Shown in pieces: positions 7,196 to 14,530 of a stretch of 64,000 nucleotides of DNA (position 1 is the first letter of the stretch; each line of letters begins with the position of its first letter). The position numbers and the translations under genes are program-made. The stretch is from NCBI RefSeq assembly GCF_014203715.1, contig NZ_JACHJP010000002.1, forward strand, positions 1,054,001 through 1,118,000. Direction: 5' to 3'. The DNA comes from Streptosporangium saharense. GTDB taxonomy: Bacteria; Actinomycetota; Actinomycetes; Streptosporangiales; Streptosporangiaceae. Below the pieces are notes generated by a model, which saw only the letters and a program-made list of their open reading frames with translations, ran no database searches and was not told where the DNA came from.

Positions 7196-8541
7196 CCGAC
7201 AGAAACCTCAGACCCCGCAGGACCGGGCGTTGGATCGACCACTGGGAGCCGGAGGACCCCGGCTTCTGGGCGGCGACAGGACGCCGCGTCGCCACCAGGA
7301 ACCTCGTCTTCTCCATCGTCGTCGAACACCTCGGCTTCACGGTGTGGCTGCTGTGGAGCGCCGTCGTCGTCCTGCTGCCCGCCGCGGGCTTCCCCTTCGA
7401 CGTGGACCAGCTCTTCTGGCTCGTCGCGGTGCCCAACCTGGTCGGGGCCGCGCTGCGGCTGCCGTACACCTTCGCGGTCTCCGCCTTCGGCGGGCGCAAC
7501 TGGAACGTGGCCAGCGCGCTGCTGCTGCTCGTCCCGGCCGGACTGCTGGCCTGGATGGTCTCCGACCCGCGCACGCCGTACTGGATGTTCCTGGTGGCCG
7601 CGGCGACGGCCGGGCTCGGCGGCGGGAACTTCGCCTCCTCGATGGCCAACGTCTCCTACTTCTATCCGGAGCGGAGCAAGGGCTTCGCGCTGGGTGTGAA
7701 CGCGGCGGGCGGCAATCTCGGGGTGGCCGTGGTGCAGTTGGTGGTCCCGCTCGTCGCGGCCCTCGGCCTGGCCAACGCCGGGCTCGTGTGGGTGGTGCCG
7801 ATCCTGGCGGCGGCCCTGTGCGCCTACCTGTTCATGGACAACCTGGCCGTGGTGAGGGCCGACTTCGCCTCGCAGAGCAGGGCCTTCCGCCGTGGACACA
7901 CGTGGATCATGTCCTTCCTCTACATCGGCACCTTCGGCTCCTTCATCGGCTACTCGGCGGCGTTCCCGCTGCTGGTCAGGGCGACGTTCCCGGAGGCCGC
8001 GGCCACCTACTCCGCCTTCCTCGGCGCCCTGGTCGGCTCGCTGGCCCGTCCCTTCGGCGGCTGGCTGGCCGACCGCCACGGCGGGGCCAGGGTCACCGCG
8101 TGGTCCTTCACCACCATGGCGGCCGGGGTCGTCGGCGCCCTCGCCGGACTCGGCACGCACAGCTTCCCGCTCTTCCTCGGCGCGTTCATGGTGCTGTTCG
8201 TCGCCTCGGGGACGGGCAACGGCTCCACCTACCGCATGATCCCGGCGATCTTCACAGCCCAGGCCGAACGCGACGTCGCCGACGGCGTGGGACACGAACA
8301 GGCCAGGCTGCGCGCCAGGCGGGAGGCCGCGGCCGCCATCGGCATCGCCTCCGCGATCGGTGCCTTCGGCGGCTTCCTCATCCCCCGCGGCTTCGCCGTC
8401 TCCCTCGCCCGGACCGGCTCCGTGGACGTAGCGCTCTACCTGTTCCTGGCCGCCTACGGCGTGTTCCTCGCGACGAACTGGTGGTTCTACCGCCGCCGCG
8501 TGCTGGCCCGCATCCCGAGCCTGGCGAACGCCCTGATCTGA
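7192..8541 (+). CDS. narK: NarK-type nitrate/nitrite transporter
   Basis: A 449-residue MFS protein of the nitrate-nitrite porter family, in the cytoplasmic membrane. The nitrate signature is clear near residues 140-180: GGGNFASSMANVSYF followed by KGFALGVNAAGGNLGV. There are about 12 hydrophobic segments. The N-terminus carries the WIDHWEPEDPGFW stretch common in NarK1-like actinobacterial and proteobacterial members. ATG 7192 overlaps the flavoprotein stop, so transporter and reductase are made together. Its last codons (ATCCCGAGCCTGGCGAACGC) recur, altered, in the downstream spacer near 8655. It brings nitrate in and may also export nitrite. Confidence 0.92.
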   Translation: MTDRNLRPRRTGRWIDHWEPEDPGFWAATGRRVATRNLVFSIVVEHLGFTVWLLWSAVVVLLPAAGFPFDVDQLFWLVAVPNLVGAALRLPYTFAVSAFGGRNWNVASALLLLVPAGLLAWMVSDPRTPYWMFLVAAATAGLGGGNFASSMANVSYFYPERSKGFALGVNAAGGNLGVAVVQLVVPLVAALGLANAGLVWVVPILAAALCAYLFMDNLAVVRADFASQSRAFRRGHTWIMSFLYIGTFGSFIGYSAAFPLLVRATFPEAAATYSAFLGALVGSLARPFGGWLADRHGGARVTAWSFTTMAAGVVGALAGLGTHSFPLFLGAFMVLFVASGTGNGSTYRMIPAIFTAQAERDVADGVGHEQARLRARREAAAAIGIASAIGAFGGFLIPRGFAVSLARTGSVDVALYLFLAAYGVFLATNWWFYRRRVLARIPSLANALI

Positions 8542-8913
8542 CCCTCTGTCCGGGCGGTTCCACCACCACCGCCCACGCCCCGAGCCTGCCCTGAGTGCTT
8601 CTCCCACCCCCACGCACTTGCCGAACCCCCCGACCCGATCCCTCAGCCCCCACGTCCCGAGCCTGGCCAACGCCCTGCCCTGCTCTCCTCCTGGGTGCCG
8701 CGCTCGCCAACCTCCTGACCTGCCCCCGGTCCTGGGTACTTCTCCTCCTCCGCCCACTCGCCGACCCCCTGGGGACCGCGTACTCGCCACCCCCCTGGGG
8801 ACCGCGTGCTTGTCGGAACCCCAGCCTGACCACCTCCCCGACCTGACGGCACTTCTCCCACCCCCACGCGTCCACCGGCCCCAACCCGAACCCCTGTCCC
8901 GGAAGGAGCGGCA
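8542..8913 (+). repeat. C-rich spacer made of degenerate repeats of the narK 3' end
   Basis: This 372-nt spacer has a strong C bias on the + strand. The narK terminal sequence CCCGAGCCTGGCGAACGCCCTG (about 8515) recurs as CCGAGCCTGGCCAACGCCC near 8657 and more weakly near 8579. A CTTCTCCCACCCCCACGC block occurs near 8599 and 8851, with a degraded copy near 8739. CCCCTGGGGACCGCGT occurs twice near 8766-8807. The main period is about 140 bp. I see no coding region. GGAAGGAGCGGC just before 8914 is the ribosome-binding site of the next gene. Confidence 0.7.
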
Positions 8914-10170
8914 ATGCCCGCCAAGCCACTGCGTGACCTGATCGACTTCGCCAGGCGCAACTCCCCCTTCTACGCCGACCTGTACCGCGACGTGCCGCAC
9001 GGCGTCGAGGACCTCACCCTGCTGCCGGTCATCGACCAGACAGCCTTCTGGGCCGCCAACACCTGGCCGGACAACCGCCTGCTGACCGGGCCGCTGACCG
9101 ACGCCGGGGTCTACACCTCCGGAGGCACCACCGGCGCGCCGAAGTTCTCCCCCTGGACCCGTACCGAGCACACCGACTCCGTCAGCGCCTTCGGGGCGGG
9201 CATGGTCAGGTCGGGCCTGCGCCCCGGCCACCGGGTGGCGAACCTGTTCTTCGCCGGTGAGCTGTACGGCGGCTTCCTCTACATCGACAACGCCCTCTAC
9301 CACGCCCCGGTCGAGAACGTCCGGCTGCCCGTGGCGGGCTCGGCCCCCGACGACTACATCGCCGACCTGATCGCGGCCTTCGACGTCGAGGTGCTCGCGG
9401 GACCGCCGATGAAGCTCAGTGGGGTCGCCGACGCCATGAACGCCAGGGGCCTGACGACCGAGTCGGTCGAACTGCTGCTGTTCGGCGGCGACCTCCTCTT
9501 CGACGACCTGCGCCCGCACCTGGCCAAGGCCTTCCCCCGCGCGGTGATCGCCTCCCTCGGATACGCCTCCGTGGACGCCGGGCTGGTCGGCGCCCCGGTC
9601 CCCGGCCACGACGTACGGGTGCACGAGGCCTTTCCCAACAGGACCCTGGTCGAGCTGGTCGACGAGGTGACCGGCGAGCCGATCACGGTGCCCGGCGTGC
9701 CCGGCCGGGTGCTGGTCACCAACCTGTTCCGCACCCTGATGCCGATCATCCGCTACCCGGTCGGCGACCGGGCGGAGTGGGTGGACGACGAGTGCCGCCG
9801 CTTCCGGCTGGTCGGCAGGACCACGGAGGGCGCCAGGGTGGCGATGGTGACGATGCGCACCGAGGACGTCCGCGAGGTGATCGTCGCGGCGGACACCGAG
9901 CGGGTGCTGGCCGGGATGCAGCTCGTGCAGCGCCGCTGGGACAACAAGGACGGCCTAGTCCTGCGCCTCGCCTACACCGAGGACCCGTCCGAGGCCCTGA
10001 CCAGGCACTTCATCGAGGCCGTCCACGAGGCCCGCCCGATGTACCCCGAATACGCCGCCAAGGGCTTCGTCCACCCCCTGAGCGTCGAGTGGGTACGGCC
10101 CGCAGACCTGGCCACCAACCCCAGAACCGGCAAACTCATCCCCCTCGTGGACGAACGCTCCCACACCTGA
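8914..10170 (+). CDS. Adenylate-forming enzyme, EhpF/phenylacetate-CoA ligase-like
   Basis: A 418-residue member of the ANL superfamily. It has the P-loop TSGGTTGAPK (near residue 69), a LGYASVDAG region in place of the adenine-site motif, RYPVGDRAEW with the ribose-binding aspartate, and NPRTGKLIP at the C-terminus with the expected catalytic lysine. Length and layout fit phenylacetate-CoA ligase relatives such as the phenazine-modifying EhpF, some of which only adenylate. ATG 8914 follows GGAAGGAG. It is separated from narK by the repeat spacer and is the last gene of the operon. Its presence with a nitrate reductase is unusual. The substrate is unknown. Confidence 0.82.
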   Translation: MPAKPLRDLIDFARRNSPFYADLYRDVPHGVEDLTLLPVIDQTAFWAANTWPDNRLLTGPLTDAGVYTSGGTTGAPKFSPWTRTEHTDSVSAFGAGMVRSGLRPGHRVANLFFAGELYGGFLYIDNALYHAPVENVRLPVAGSAPDDYIADLIAAFDVEVLAGPPMKLSGVADAMNARGLTTESVELLLFGGDLLFDDLRPHLAKAFPRAVIASLGYASVDAGLVGAPVPGHDVRVHEAFPNRTLVELVDEVTGEPITVPGVPGRVLVTNLFRTLMPIIRYPVGDRAEWVDDECRRFRLVGRTTEGARVAMVTMRTEDVREVIVAADTERVLAGMQLVQRRWDNKDGLVLRLAYTEDPSEALTRHFIEAVHEARPMYPEYAAKGFVHPLSVEWVRPADLATNPRTGKLIPLVDERSHT

Positions 10171-10200
10171 GCCGACGCCTTTACAATGTAGATCAAGAAC

Positions 10201-10235
10201 GGCCCCGGCGTCCCCTCTCCAGGACGCACGGGGCC
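10201..10235 (+). terminator. Hairpin ending the nitrate operon
   Basis: GGCCCCG-G-CGTCC pairs with GGACG-CA-CGGGGCC around an 8-nt loop, 31 nt after the last stop codon. No U-tract follows, as is common in actinomycetes. Confidence 0.6.
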
Positions 10236-10428
10236 ACATCTGCCTAGAAAGGCAAGCCCTCGAACCCGGCGAGACTCAGCGCGACGTGCGAGTCCACCCC
10301 CACGGTCCGAGGAGCGGCCTCCAAGGGACGCCATGCCGTACGGCCCGCACGCGAAGCCGGTTCAGACCGTGACCGGCCTGTGGTCGGCGCGCGACGCAGC
10401 CGGTCACACACTTGGACGCGCTACGACG

Positions 10429-10797
10429 TCATGATCCGGTCGCGTCGGTGTGCTCCGCCTGAGCCGCCTCGCGCAGTCCGAGCCCCACCTCGATGACCTC
10501 CTCGGTCTCCGCGAGCGGCCGCAGGGAGAGGAGCACCTCGGCGTCCGTCACCTCGCGCCCGAAGATCAGGTAACTGTCATAGCCCGTGGGAACGACCCTG
10601 ACGGCCTGGCCGTCGGAAGGGGCGTCGAGCTGCCCGCTGTTGGCCACATGGAGCAACAGCCCTCGCGGTACCTCCACGATGGACGGGTTCGTGGTCCTCC
10701 ACCCCCGCACGAGGTAGGTACCACGATCCGTGTCATACAGCCCCAGACATTCGTCGTCCCGACTCTCCGGATCCTTGCCAAGGAACGTGGCCTTCAT
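10429..10797 (-). CDS. Small protein, paralogue of the 13174-13374 protein
   Basis: A 122-residue protein of unknown function. ATG 10797 is preceded by GGGAGGCGTCAC, which decides the start; the frame extends further upstream without a better one. Its N-terminus (MKATFLGKDPE, then LGLYDTDRGTYLVRGW) aligns with the 66-residue protein at 13174-13374 (MRLTLLGTSSG, ALYATDRGTFVVQGK), so the two are paralogues. A more variable C-terminal half carries the sequence YDSYLIFGREVTDAEVLLSL. Such small proteins accompany XRE/DUF5753 and DUF6879 genes in actinomycetes. There are no membrane segments or cysteines. Confidence 0.65.
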   Translation of the reverse strand: MKATFLGKDPESRDDECLGLYDTDRGTYLVRGWRTTNPSIVEVPRGLLLHVANSGQLDAPSDGQAVRVVPTGYDSYLIFGREVTDAEVLLSLRPLAETEEVIEVGLGLREAAQAEHTDATGS

Positions 10798-10972
10798 GTG
10801 ACGCCTCCCGAACCGAGCGAAACCTACCCCCGCGAGCATTCCACGCCCCCACCACACGAGGCACAGGATTCACCAAGCGCCTTCTCGTACGGCTACGCGC
10901 CCCTCGGCCGACCTCCTCCCGGTCAGGACGTCTCCCCAAGAGAGACTTCCTGGAGGATGAAAGTTCTCCGGG

Positions 10973-11173
10973 GTCACGGCCCACGCCTACGACCTCATCA
11001 CCACCCTGCCGGACTTCTTCGTCCGCCCAAGGGGCCGCGTCCACGACGCCGGACGCTCGACCGGCGCCCTCACCGAGCGCCTGCCCCCGCGTCGCCCGGC
11101 CACCGAGGTGACCGGGCTGAACATGACCGAGGTCGCCAACGTGGAGGTGGCCGACGCCGCCTCGTACGGCTGA
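10973..11173 (+). pseudogene. Remnant of a SAM-dependent methyltransferase
   Basis: A 66-codon frame without a start codon translates to a segment resembling the N-terminal half of a class I methyltransferase: HAYDLITTLPDFFVRP, then GRVHDAGRSTGALTERL, then EVTGLNMTEV. The middle part corresponds to motif I (usually VLDAGCGTG) with the cysteine and one glycine lost, and the last to the acidic strand beta-2 region. A ribosome-binding site and ATG (GGAGGATGAAA) lie just upstream but in another frame, which suggests a frameshift. The frame ends abruptly at 11173. It is probably a decayed neighbour gene. Confidence 0.4.
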
Positions 11174-11237
11174 CCTGGTCGTGGGGTACCTCGCCTTCCA
11201 GTTCACCCCCGTCGAGCAGCGGAGCGCTGATCGTCAA

Positions 11238-11279
11238 GGCGTTCTCGGGTCCCCCCCTCCAAGAAGACCCGAGAACGCC
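11238..11279. terminator. Perfect 14-bp inverted repeat
   Basis: GGCGTTCTCGGGTC (11238-11251) and GACCCGAGAACGCC (11266-11279) are exact complements around a 14-nt loop. No T-run flanks it. It lies just after the methyltransferase remnant and may be the terminator of the lost gene. Confidence 0.5.
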
Positions 11280-11323
11280 ACCCGGCTCCTGGCAAGCGAC
11301 GACAGGAGGCCGGGAGTCAGGAG

Positions 11324-11710
11324 TCAGTCAGCGGGTTGGTGTCCCCCGTCCGGCGACTCCGGGCAGGAGGCCACCGCGTGGGCGCCAACCCACAACCGCC
11401 CCCATCCGGAGTCGAACGGCACGACGCGTTTCCCGCAGTGCTTGCGGTCCCGGACACCCGGCACCTTCGCGAGGTCGTCAGGCACAGGAATCCGGAAGCG
11501 GGCCGATGGGTCGTACGGGCCACACAGCCTCTGCCACGTCGCCCGATCGAAGCCGCTCACCGGGGCTCGCCCGGCGGCGCGGACTCCCGGGGATGGGGAT
11601 GGACCGGACCACGGCGCGAAGATGGTCGGCCACCTCTGGCCGTCCGGGAACGTTGCGAGGTCGTGTGTACGGTGTCGACGCCGATGAGTTTTCTGGAGGT
11701 CGTCGCCCAT
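11324..11710 (-). CDS. Hypothetical protein, doubtful
   Basis: A 128-codon frame from ATG 11710 (MGDDLQKTHRRRH). The central part, FDRATWQRLCGPYDPSARF then IPVPDDLAKVPGVRDRKHCG, reads like protein rather than a shadow, and third positions are GC-rich but less so than in neighbouring genes. I see no convincing ribosome-binding site and do not recognise the family. It lies between the regulator at 11816 and the methyltransferase remnant, in a patch with several broken sequences, so it may itself be degraded. Confidence 0.3.
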   Translation of the reverse strand: MGDDLQKTHRRRHRTHDLATFPDGQRWPTIFAPWSGPSPSPGVRAAGRAPVSGFDRATWQRLCGPYDPSARFRIPVPDDLAKVPGVRDRKHCGKRVVPFDSGWGRLWVGAHAVASCPESPDGGHQPAD

Positions 11711-11815
11711 GGTCAGGACGCTACGGGTGGGAGTTGACCAGTCTGAAGAACGGTGCAGGAAGATGTGCCCAGAGCCTACGCTTCCGCCGAACCGAGCACA
11801 TCCACGCACCTTCAA

Positions 11816-12658
11816 TCACTCAGCGGGCGTCAACTCGTCCAATGCCCGCTCGATCACCTCCCGGGCCTGCCGCCCGTGGACGGCCACCTCAGCCAACCGC
11901 GCGAAGGTCCTCAGGTAGGTGCCGACCTCGGACGGCTGGGTGACGGCCAGGCTGGCGGTGATGGTCTCCGCCGCGACGTGCCGGTCGTCGAAGAGGTGGA
12001 AGCCGTGCACCGGCGCGACCGGGTAGACAACCTCGAAGGGGATGACGCCGAACCGGATGGTGCGCATCGTCGAGGCCACCGCCAGCTTCTCCAACTGGGC
12101 GGCCAGCACCTCGGGCGGGCACAGCCGAAGGCGCAGTACGGATTCAGTGATGACGAAGTGGAAGCGCCGACCGGGCGTGTAGAGGACCTGCTGACGCAGC
12201 ATGCGCGCCGCGACGGCCTCGGTCAGGTCGTCGGCGGCGCCGTCGTACGTGATCGCCTCGGCGAGCCGGTGGCGGGCGTACTCGGCCGTCTGCAGCAGGC
12301 CCGGGACGAAACAGGTCTCGAAGTTGCGGACGAAGACCGCCTCGGCCTCGTACTCGGCGAACGTCCGCTGCTGGGAGGCCATCCCGGTGCGGAACATGCG
12401 CCGGTACTCGACGTGGTGGCCCTCCAGGGAGTGCAGCGCGGCGACCAGTTCGGGAAGCAGCGTGGGCACCCCGCAGGAGGCCGCCCACGCCTCCAGGTCA
12501 GCGACAGACGGCGTCTGCCGCCCTGCTTCGATCTTGGGGATCTTCGTGCGGTGCCATCCGTGGGCCGCGGCGAGTTGCGCGCCGGTCAGGCGTGCCTCTC
12601 GCCGCAGCTCACGCAGCCGCAGCCCAAGGGCTTCACGGGCCTTCTGGTAGGTGGACAC
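11816..12658 (-). CDS. XRE-family DNA-binding protein with DUF5753 sensor domain
   Basis: A 280-residue regulator. An N-terminal helix-turn-helix (about residues 10-65: LRELRREARLTGAQLAAAHGW, then IPKIEAGRQTPS) is followed by the actinomycete-specific DUF5753 domain (FETCFVPGLLQTAEYAR to the C-terminus). Proteins of this build, such as WhiJ-type regulators of Streptomyces, act on development and antibiotic production with small partner proteins encoded alongside. I chose GTG 12658, giving the usual length; GTG 12673 is also possible. Either start lies inside the end of the DUF6879 gene, so the two are translationally coupled. It probably autoregulates this operon. Confidence 0.85.
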   Translation of the reverse strand: MSTYQKAREALGLRLRELRREARLTGAQLAAAHGWHRTKIPKIEAGRQTPSVADLEAWAASCGVPTLLPELVAALHSLEGHHVEYRRMFRTGMASQQRTFAEYEAEAVFVRNFETCFVPGLLQTAEYARHRLAEAITYDGAADDLTEAVAARMLRQQVLYTPGRRFHFVITESVLRLRLCPPEVLAAQLEKLAVASTMRTIRFGVIPFEVVYPVAPVHGFHLFDDRHVAAETITASLAVTQPSEVGTYLRTFARLAEVAVHGRQAREVIERALDELTPAE

Positions 12659-13172
12659 GGGTGCTGTACTCACTCCAGGGGACGGCGTGGTGACAGGCCA
12701 CGTCCCGGTAGTAGCAGTGACGGACCACCACGGCAGGATCGGTGACGACATCCGCCCCGAGCAGGATGTCGTCCTCGCCGAACCGCAGCAGGAGCAGGGT
12801 CGTGGAGTCGATCAGCCAGAAGTCGTGATCCGGCAGACCAGCGACGACCGGGTGATGGCGGGGCAGGTAGCGGATGTCCTCACCCGCTGCGGTGTTGTAC
12901 TCGGCGAGCGCGAGTCCGAACCTGGTGTAGTCGCTGTGCGGCTCGGACACCACCCTGACCCGCCCCATCCACTGCCCTTCGGCGATCCGGGGACCGAGTT
13001 CCTCCACCCAGTCGGCCATGTAGAAGCCGTCGAGCTCCCCGGTGTCGAGGAAGTGGCGCACGACCTCCGCCTCGGAGGGCTCGTTGTAGCGGTCACGCGC
13101 TTCCAGCCGGAACGCGGTGTGCCGGAAGGCGAGGACCAGGTCGGCGAACTCGGAGGGATCGACGAAGGTCAC
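12633..13172 (-). CDS. DUF6879 family protein
   Basis: A 179-residue protein with the hallmarks of the DUF6879 family: FRLEARDRYNEPSEAE near the start, WMGRVRVVSEPHSDYTRF in the middle (the R-V-x-S-x-P-x-SDY-x-R-F signature), then DFWLIDSTTLLLLRFGEDD. The function is unknown; members sit beside XRE/DUF5753 regulators across actinomycetes, and they probably form a regulatory or toxin-antitoxin-like module. GTG 13172 begins 1 nt after the stop of the small upstream gene and the end overlaps the regulator start, so all three are one operon. Confidence 0.75.
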   Translation of the reverse strand: MTFVDPSEFADLVLAFRHTAFRLEARDRYNEPSEAEVVRHFLDTGELDGFYMADWVEELGPRIAEGQWMGRVRVVSEPHSDYTRFGLALAEYNTAAGEDIRYLPRHHPVVAGLPDHDFWLIDSTTLLLLRFGEDDILLGADVVTDPAVVVRHCYYRDVACHHAVPWSEYSTRVHLPEGP

Positions 13173-13173
13173 C

Positions 13174-13374
13174 TCATTCGGGCTTCGGGGCGAGGTCGAA
13201 CAGGTCGGCGGGAACCTCGACGTAGAACTCGTCGTCTCGCAGGTCGACCAGGTCGGCGATGGCCTCGGGGTCGGTCACATACTTGCCCTGAACGACGAAG
13301 GTCCCACGGTCAGTGGCGTACAGAGCGGGACAGCCGGTCTTCCCACTGGAGGTGCCGAGCAGGGTGAGTCTCAT
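13174..13374 (-). CDS. Small protein, first gene of the XRE/DUF6879 operon
   Basis: A 66-residue protein (MRLTLLGTSSGKTGCPALY, then TDRGTFVVQGK). It shares its N-terminal half with the larger protein at 10429-10797, including LY-x-TDRGT-(F/Y)-(V/L)-V. ATG 13374 is preceded by GGAAGGCGCACC. The acidic C-terminus (DLRDDEFYVEVPADLFDL) suggests binding to a basic partner. It leads an operon with the DUF6879 protein and the DUF5753 regulator. Family and function are unknown to me. Confidence 0.7.
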   Translation of the reverse strand: MRLTLLGTSSGKTGCPALYATDRGTFVVQGKYVTDPEAIADLVDLRDDEFYVEVPADLFDLAPKPE

Positions 13375-13470
13375 GATGGTGCGCCTTCCGTGAGGTTGGT
13401 GCGATCGACTTGATGCTCAGTGCTGCTTGAATATGCGTCAAGCTGCATCGCGGTGACAGTGCCAAACGCG

Positions 13471-13938
13471 TCACTCCACGATCTTGCCGAGCGCCGCCTC
13501 GTACGGCTGCGCGTCCGTCGGCGTCAGCTCCCTCGACACCCGGACCAAGACCGAACCCTTCACGTAGTCGTACTCGCCCAGCATCGGCAACTTCTTGCCG
13601 ATCTCGCCGATGTAGGCGGCCCTCGCCTCCGCCTCATCAGCTGAGGCGAACACCTCGACGCTCCCGCCGAGTTCGACGTCTCCCGGCTTCGCCGCTGACG
13701 TCTTCGACGGGTCGACGCGCCGGTCGGTGAACGACGCCTTGGAGGTGTAGCCGTTGGGGCGGCCGAGCAGCTTGTTCGGGTCGTTGGAAGCGTCGTAGGT
13801 GACGGTGAGCGTGACGGGCATGCCCTGCTTGGCCAGCGCCTGGATCACACCGGCGGCGTCCAGGTCGGTGGTGGGCACGCCGCAGGCGGTGAGAGCAGAA
13901 GCCAGCGTCACAGCCGCGACGAGGGGGACAAGGCGCAC
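13471..13938 (-). CDS. Secreted lipoprotein of unknown function
   Basis: A 155-residue protein with a typical lipoprotein signal: MRLVPLV, a hydrophobic run, and the lipobox LTAC with C19 as the lipidated cysteine. The mature part shows no catalytic motif I recognise; it includes GRPNGYTSKASFTDRR and GSVEVFASADEAEARAAY, which suggests a small alpha/beta domain like those of actinomycete membrane-anchored sensors. GTG 13938 is the only start that gives a full signal peptide. It lies alone between the regulatory operon and the smr gene. Confidence 0.7.
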   Translation of the reverse strand: MRLVPLVAAVTLASALTACGVPTTDLDAAGVIQALAKQGMPVTLTVTYDASNDPNKLLGRPNGYTSKASFTDRRVDPSKTSAAKPGDVELGGSVEVFASADEAEARAAYIGEIGKKLPMLGEYDYVKGSVLVRVSRELTPTDAQPYEAALGKIVE

Positions 13939-14242
13939 AGTAGGCCCTTCATGTGAGGGGGTTGAGGTGCCTGTGGGACGGCTGAGTACGCCTTCTGGTT
14001 GCCCAGCCTTCTCCCCTCACACGTTGTCGTACGCGCAACCGCTCGCCCCCGGATGTCTTGGCTGGCGTTCCGGGGGCGGCCCTGAAGGTCAGGCTTGAGC
14101 GAGCCGACCGAGGTAGGTCCGAATCCAGGCGGCGCGCGACTGCCGACCTTCAGTTCCCTTTTGATGCGGGAAAAGGGGGCACCCGAGGGCACATCACACC
14201 GAGACCAAACGAGACAAGAAATCCCGGTTCAGACCGGGCAAT
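13939..14242. other. Spacer between lipoprotein and smr genes
   Basis: No gene seen. It holds a 9-bp inverted repeat, CTGAAGGTC (14082-14090) and GACCTTCAG (14145-14153), 54 nt apart, and a small hairpin CCCGGT-TCAG-ACCGGG near 14223-14238. Presumably it contains the lipoprotein promoter. Confidence 0.4.
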
Positions 14243-14271
14243 GGCAGATTCCCTCAGGTGGGGAGTCTGCC
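14243..14271 (-). terminator. Terminator of the smr gene
   Basis: GGCAGATTCCC pairs with GGGGAGTCTGCC around a short loop, one mismatch, starting 4 nt past the smr stop codon on the minus strand. Confidence 0.6.
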
Positions 14272-14275
14272 CTTC

Positions 14276-14530
14276 TCACTTGTGCCTGAAGTAGACGAAC
14301 AGGCGGCCGTGGTTCTTGGAGTCCTTGTCTATGCGGTGGTAGAGGGCCTTGATCTCCTTCTGTTCCAGGAAGCGCAGGACCTTCTTCTTGAGCTGACCGG
14401 ATCCCTTGCCGGGGATGATCTCGACCTCGGTCGCACGCTTTCTGATGGCCTCGTCGATGATGTCGCGCAGTGCACGGTCGATCTCACCGCCGCGGTTGAA
14501 GATCGGGTGGAGGTCCAGCTTCAGCTTCAC
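14276..14530 (-). CDS. Small stand-alone Smr (MutS2 C-terminal) domain protein
   Basis: An 84-residue protein consisting only of an Smr domain. The conserved LDLHP is at residues 5-9. The loop motif, HGxGxG in most members, is here PGKGSG within EIIPGKGSGQLKKKVLRFL. Smr domains nick branched or damaged DNA, or cleave RNA, and occur at the end of MutS2 or as single-domain proteins. The lack of the motif histidine may weaken or alter nuclease activity. ATG 14530 starts a compact single gene with its own terminator. Confidence 0.8.
   Translation of the reverse strand: MKLKLDLHPIFNRGGEIDRALRDIIDEAIRKRATEVEIIPGKGSGQLKKKVLRFLEQKEIKALYHRIDKDSKNHGRLFVYFRHK

Noticed and set aside
6826..9624. A 932-codon open frame on the minus strand across the flavoprotein, narK and adenylating enzyme genes
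   Set aside because: It is a compositional shadow of high-GC coding DNA: it opposes three well-supported genes, spans the non-coding spacer and has a low-complexity Arg/Gly/Glu translation with no motif.
10450..11943. A 497-codon + strand frame across the accessory patch
   Set aside because: It runs over the oppositely oriented small-protein gene and the methyltransferase remnant and has a low-complexity translation; I treat the patch as small genes and debris.
14101..14125. A possible tRNA T-arm (GGTCCGAATCC)
   Set aside because: The expected GGTTC is not present and no acceptor, D or anticodon stems can be drawn around it.
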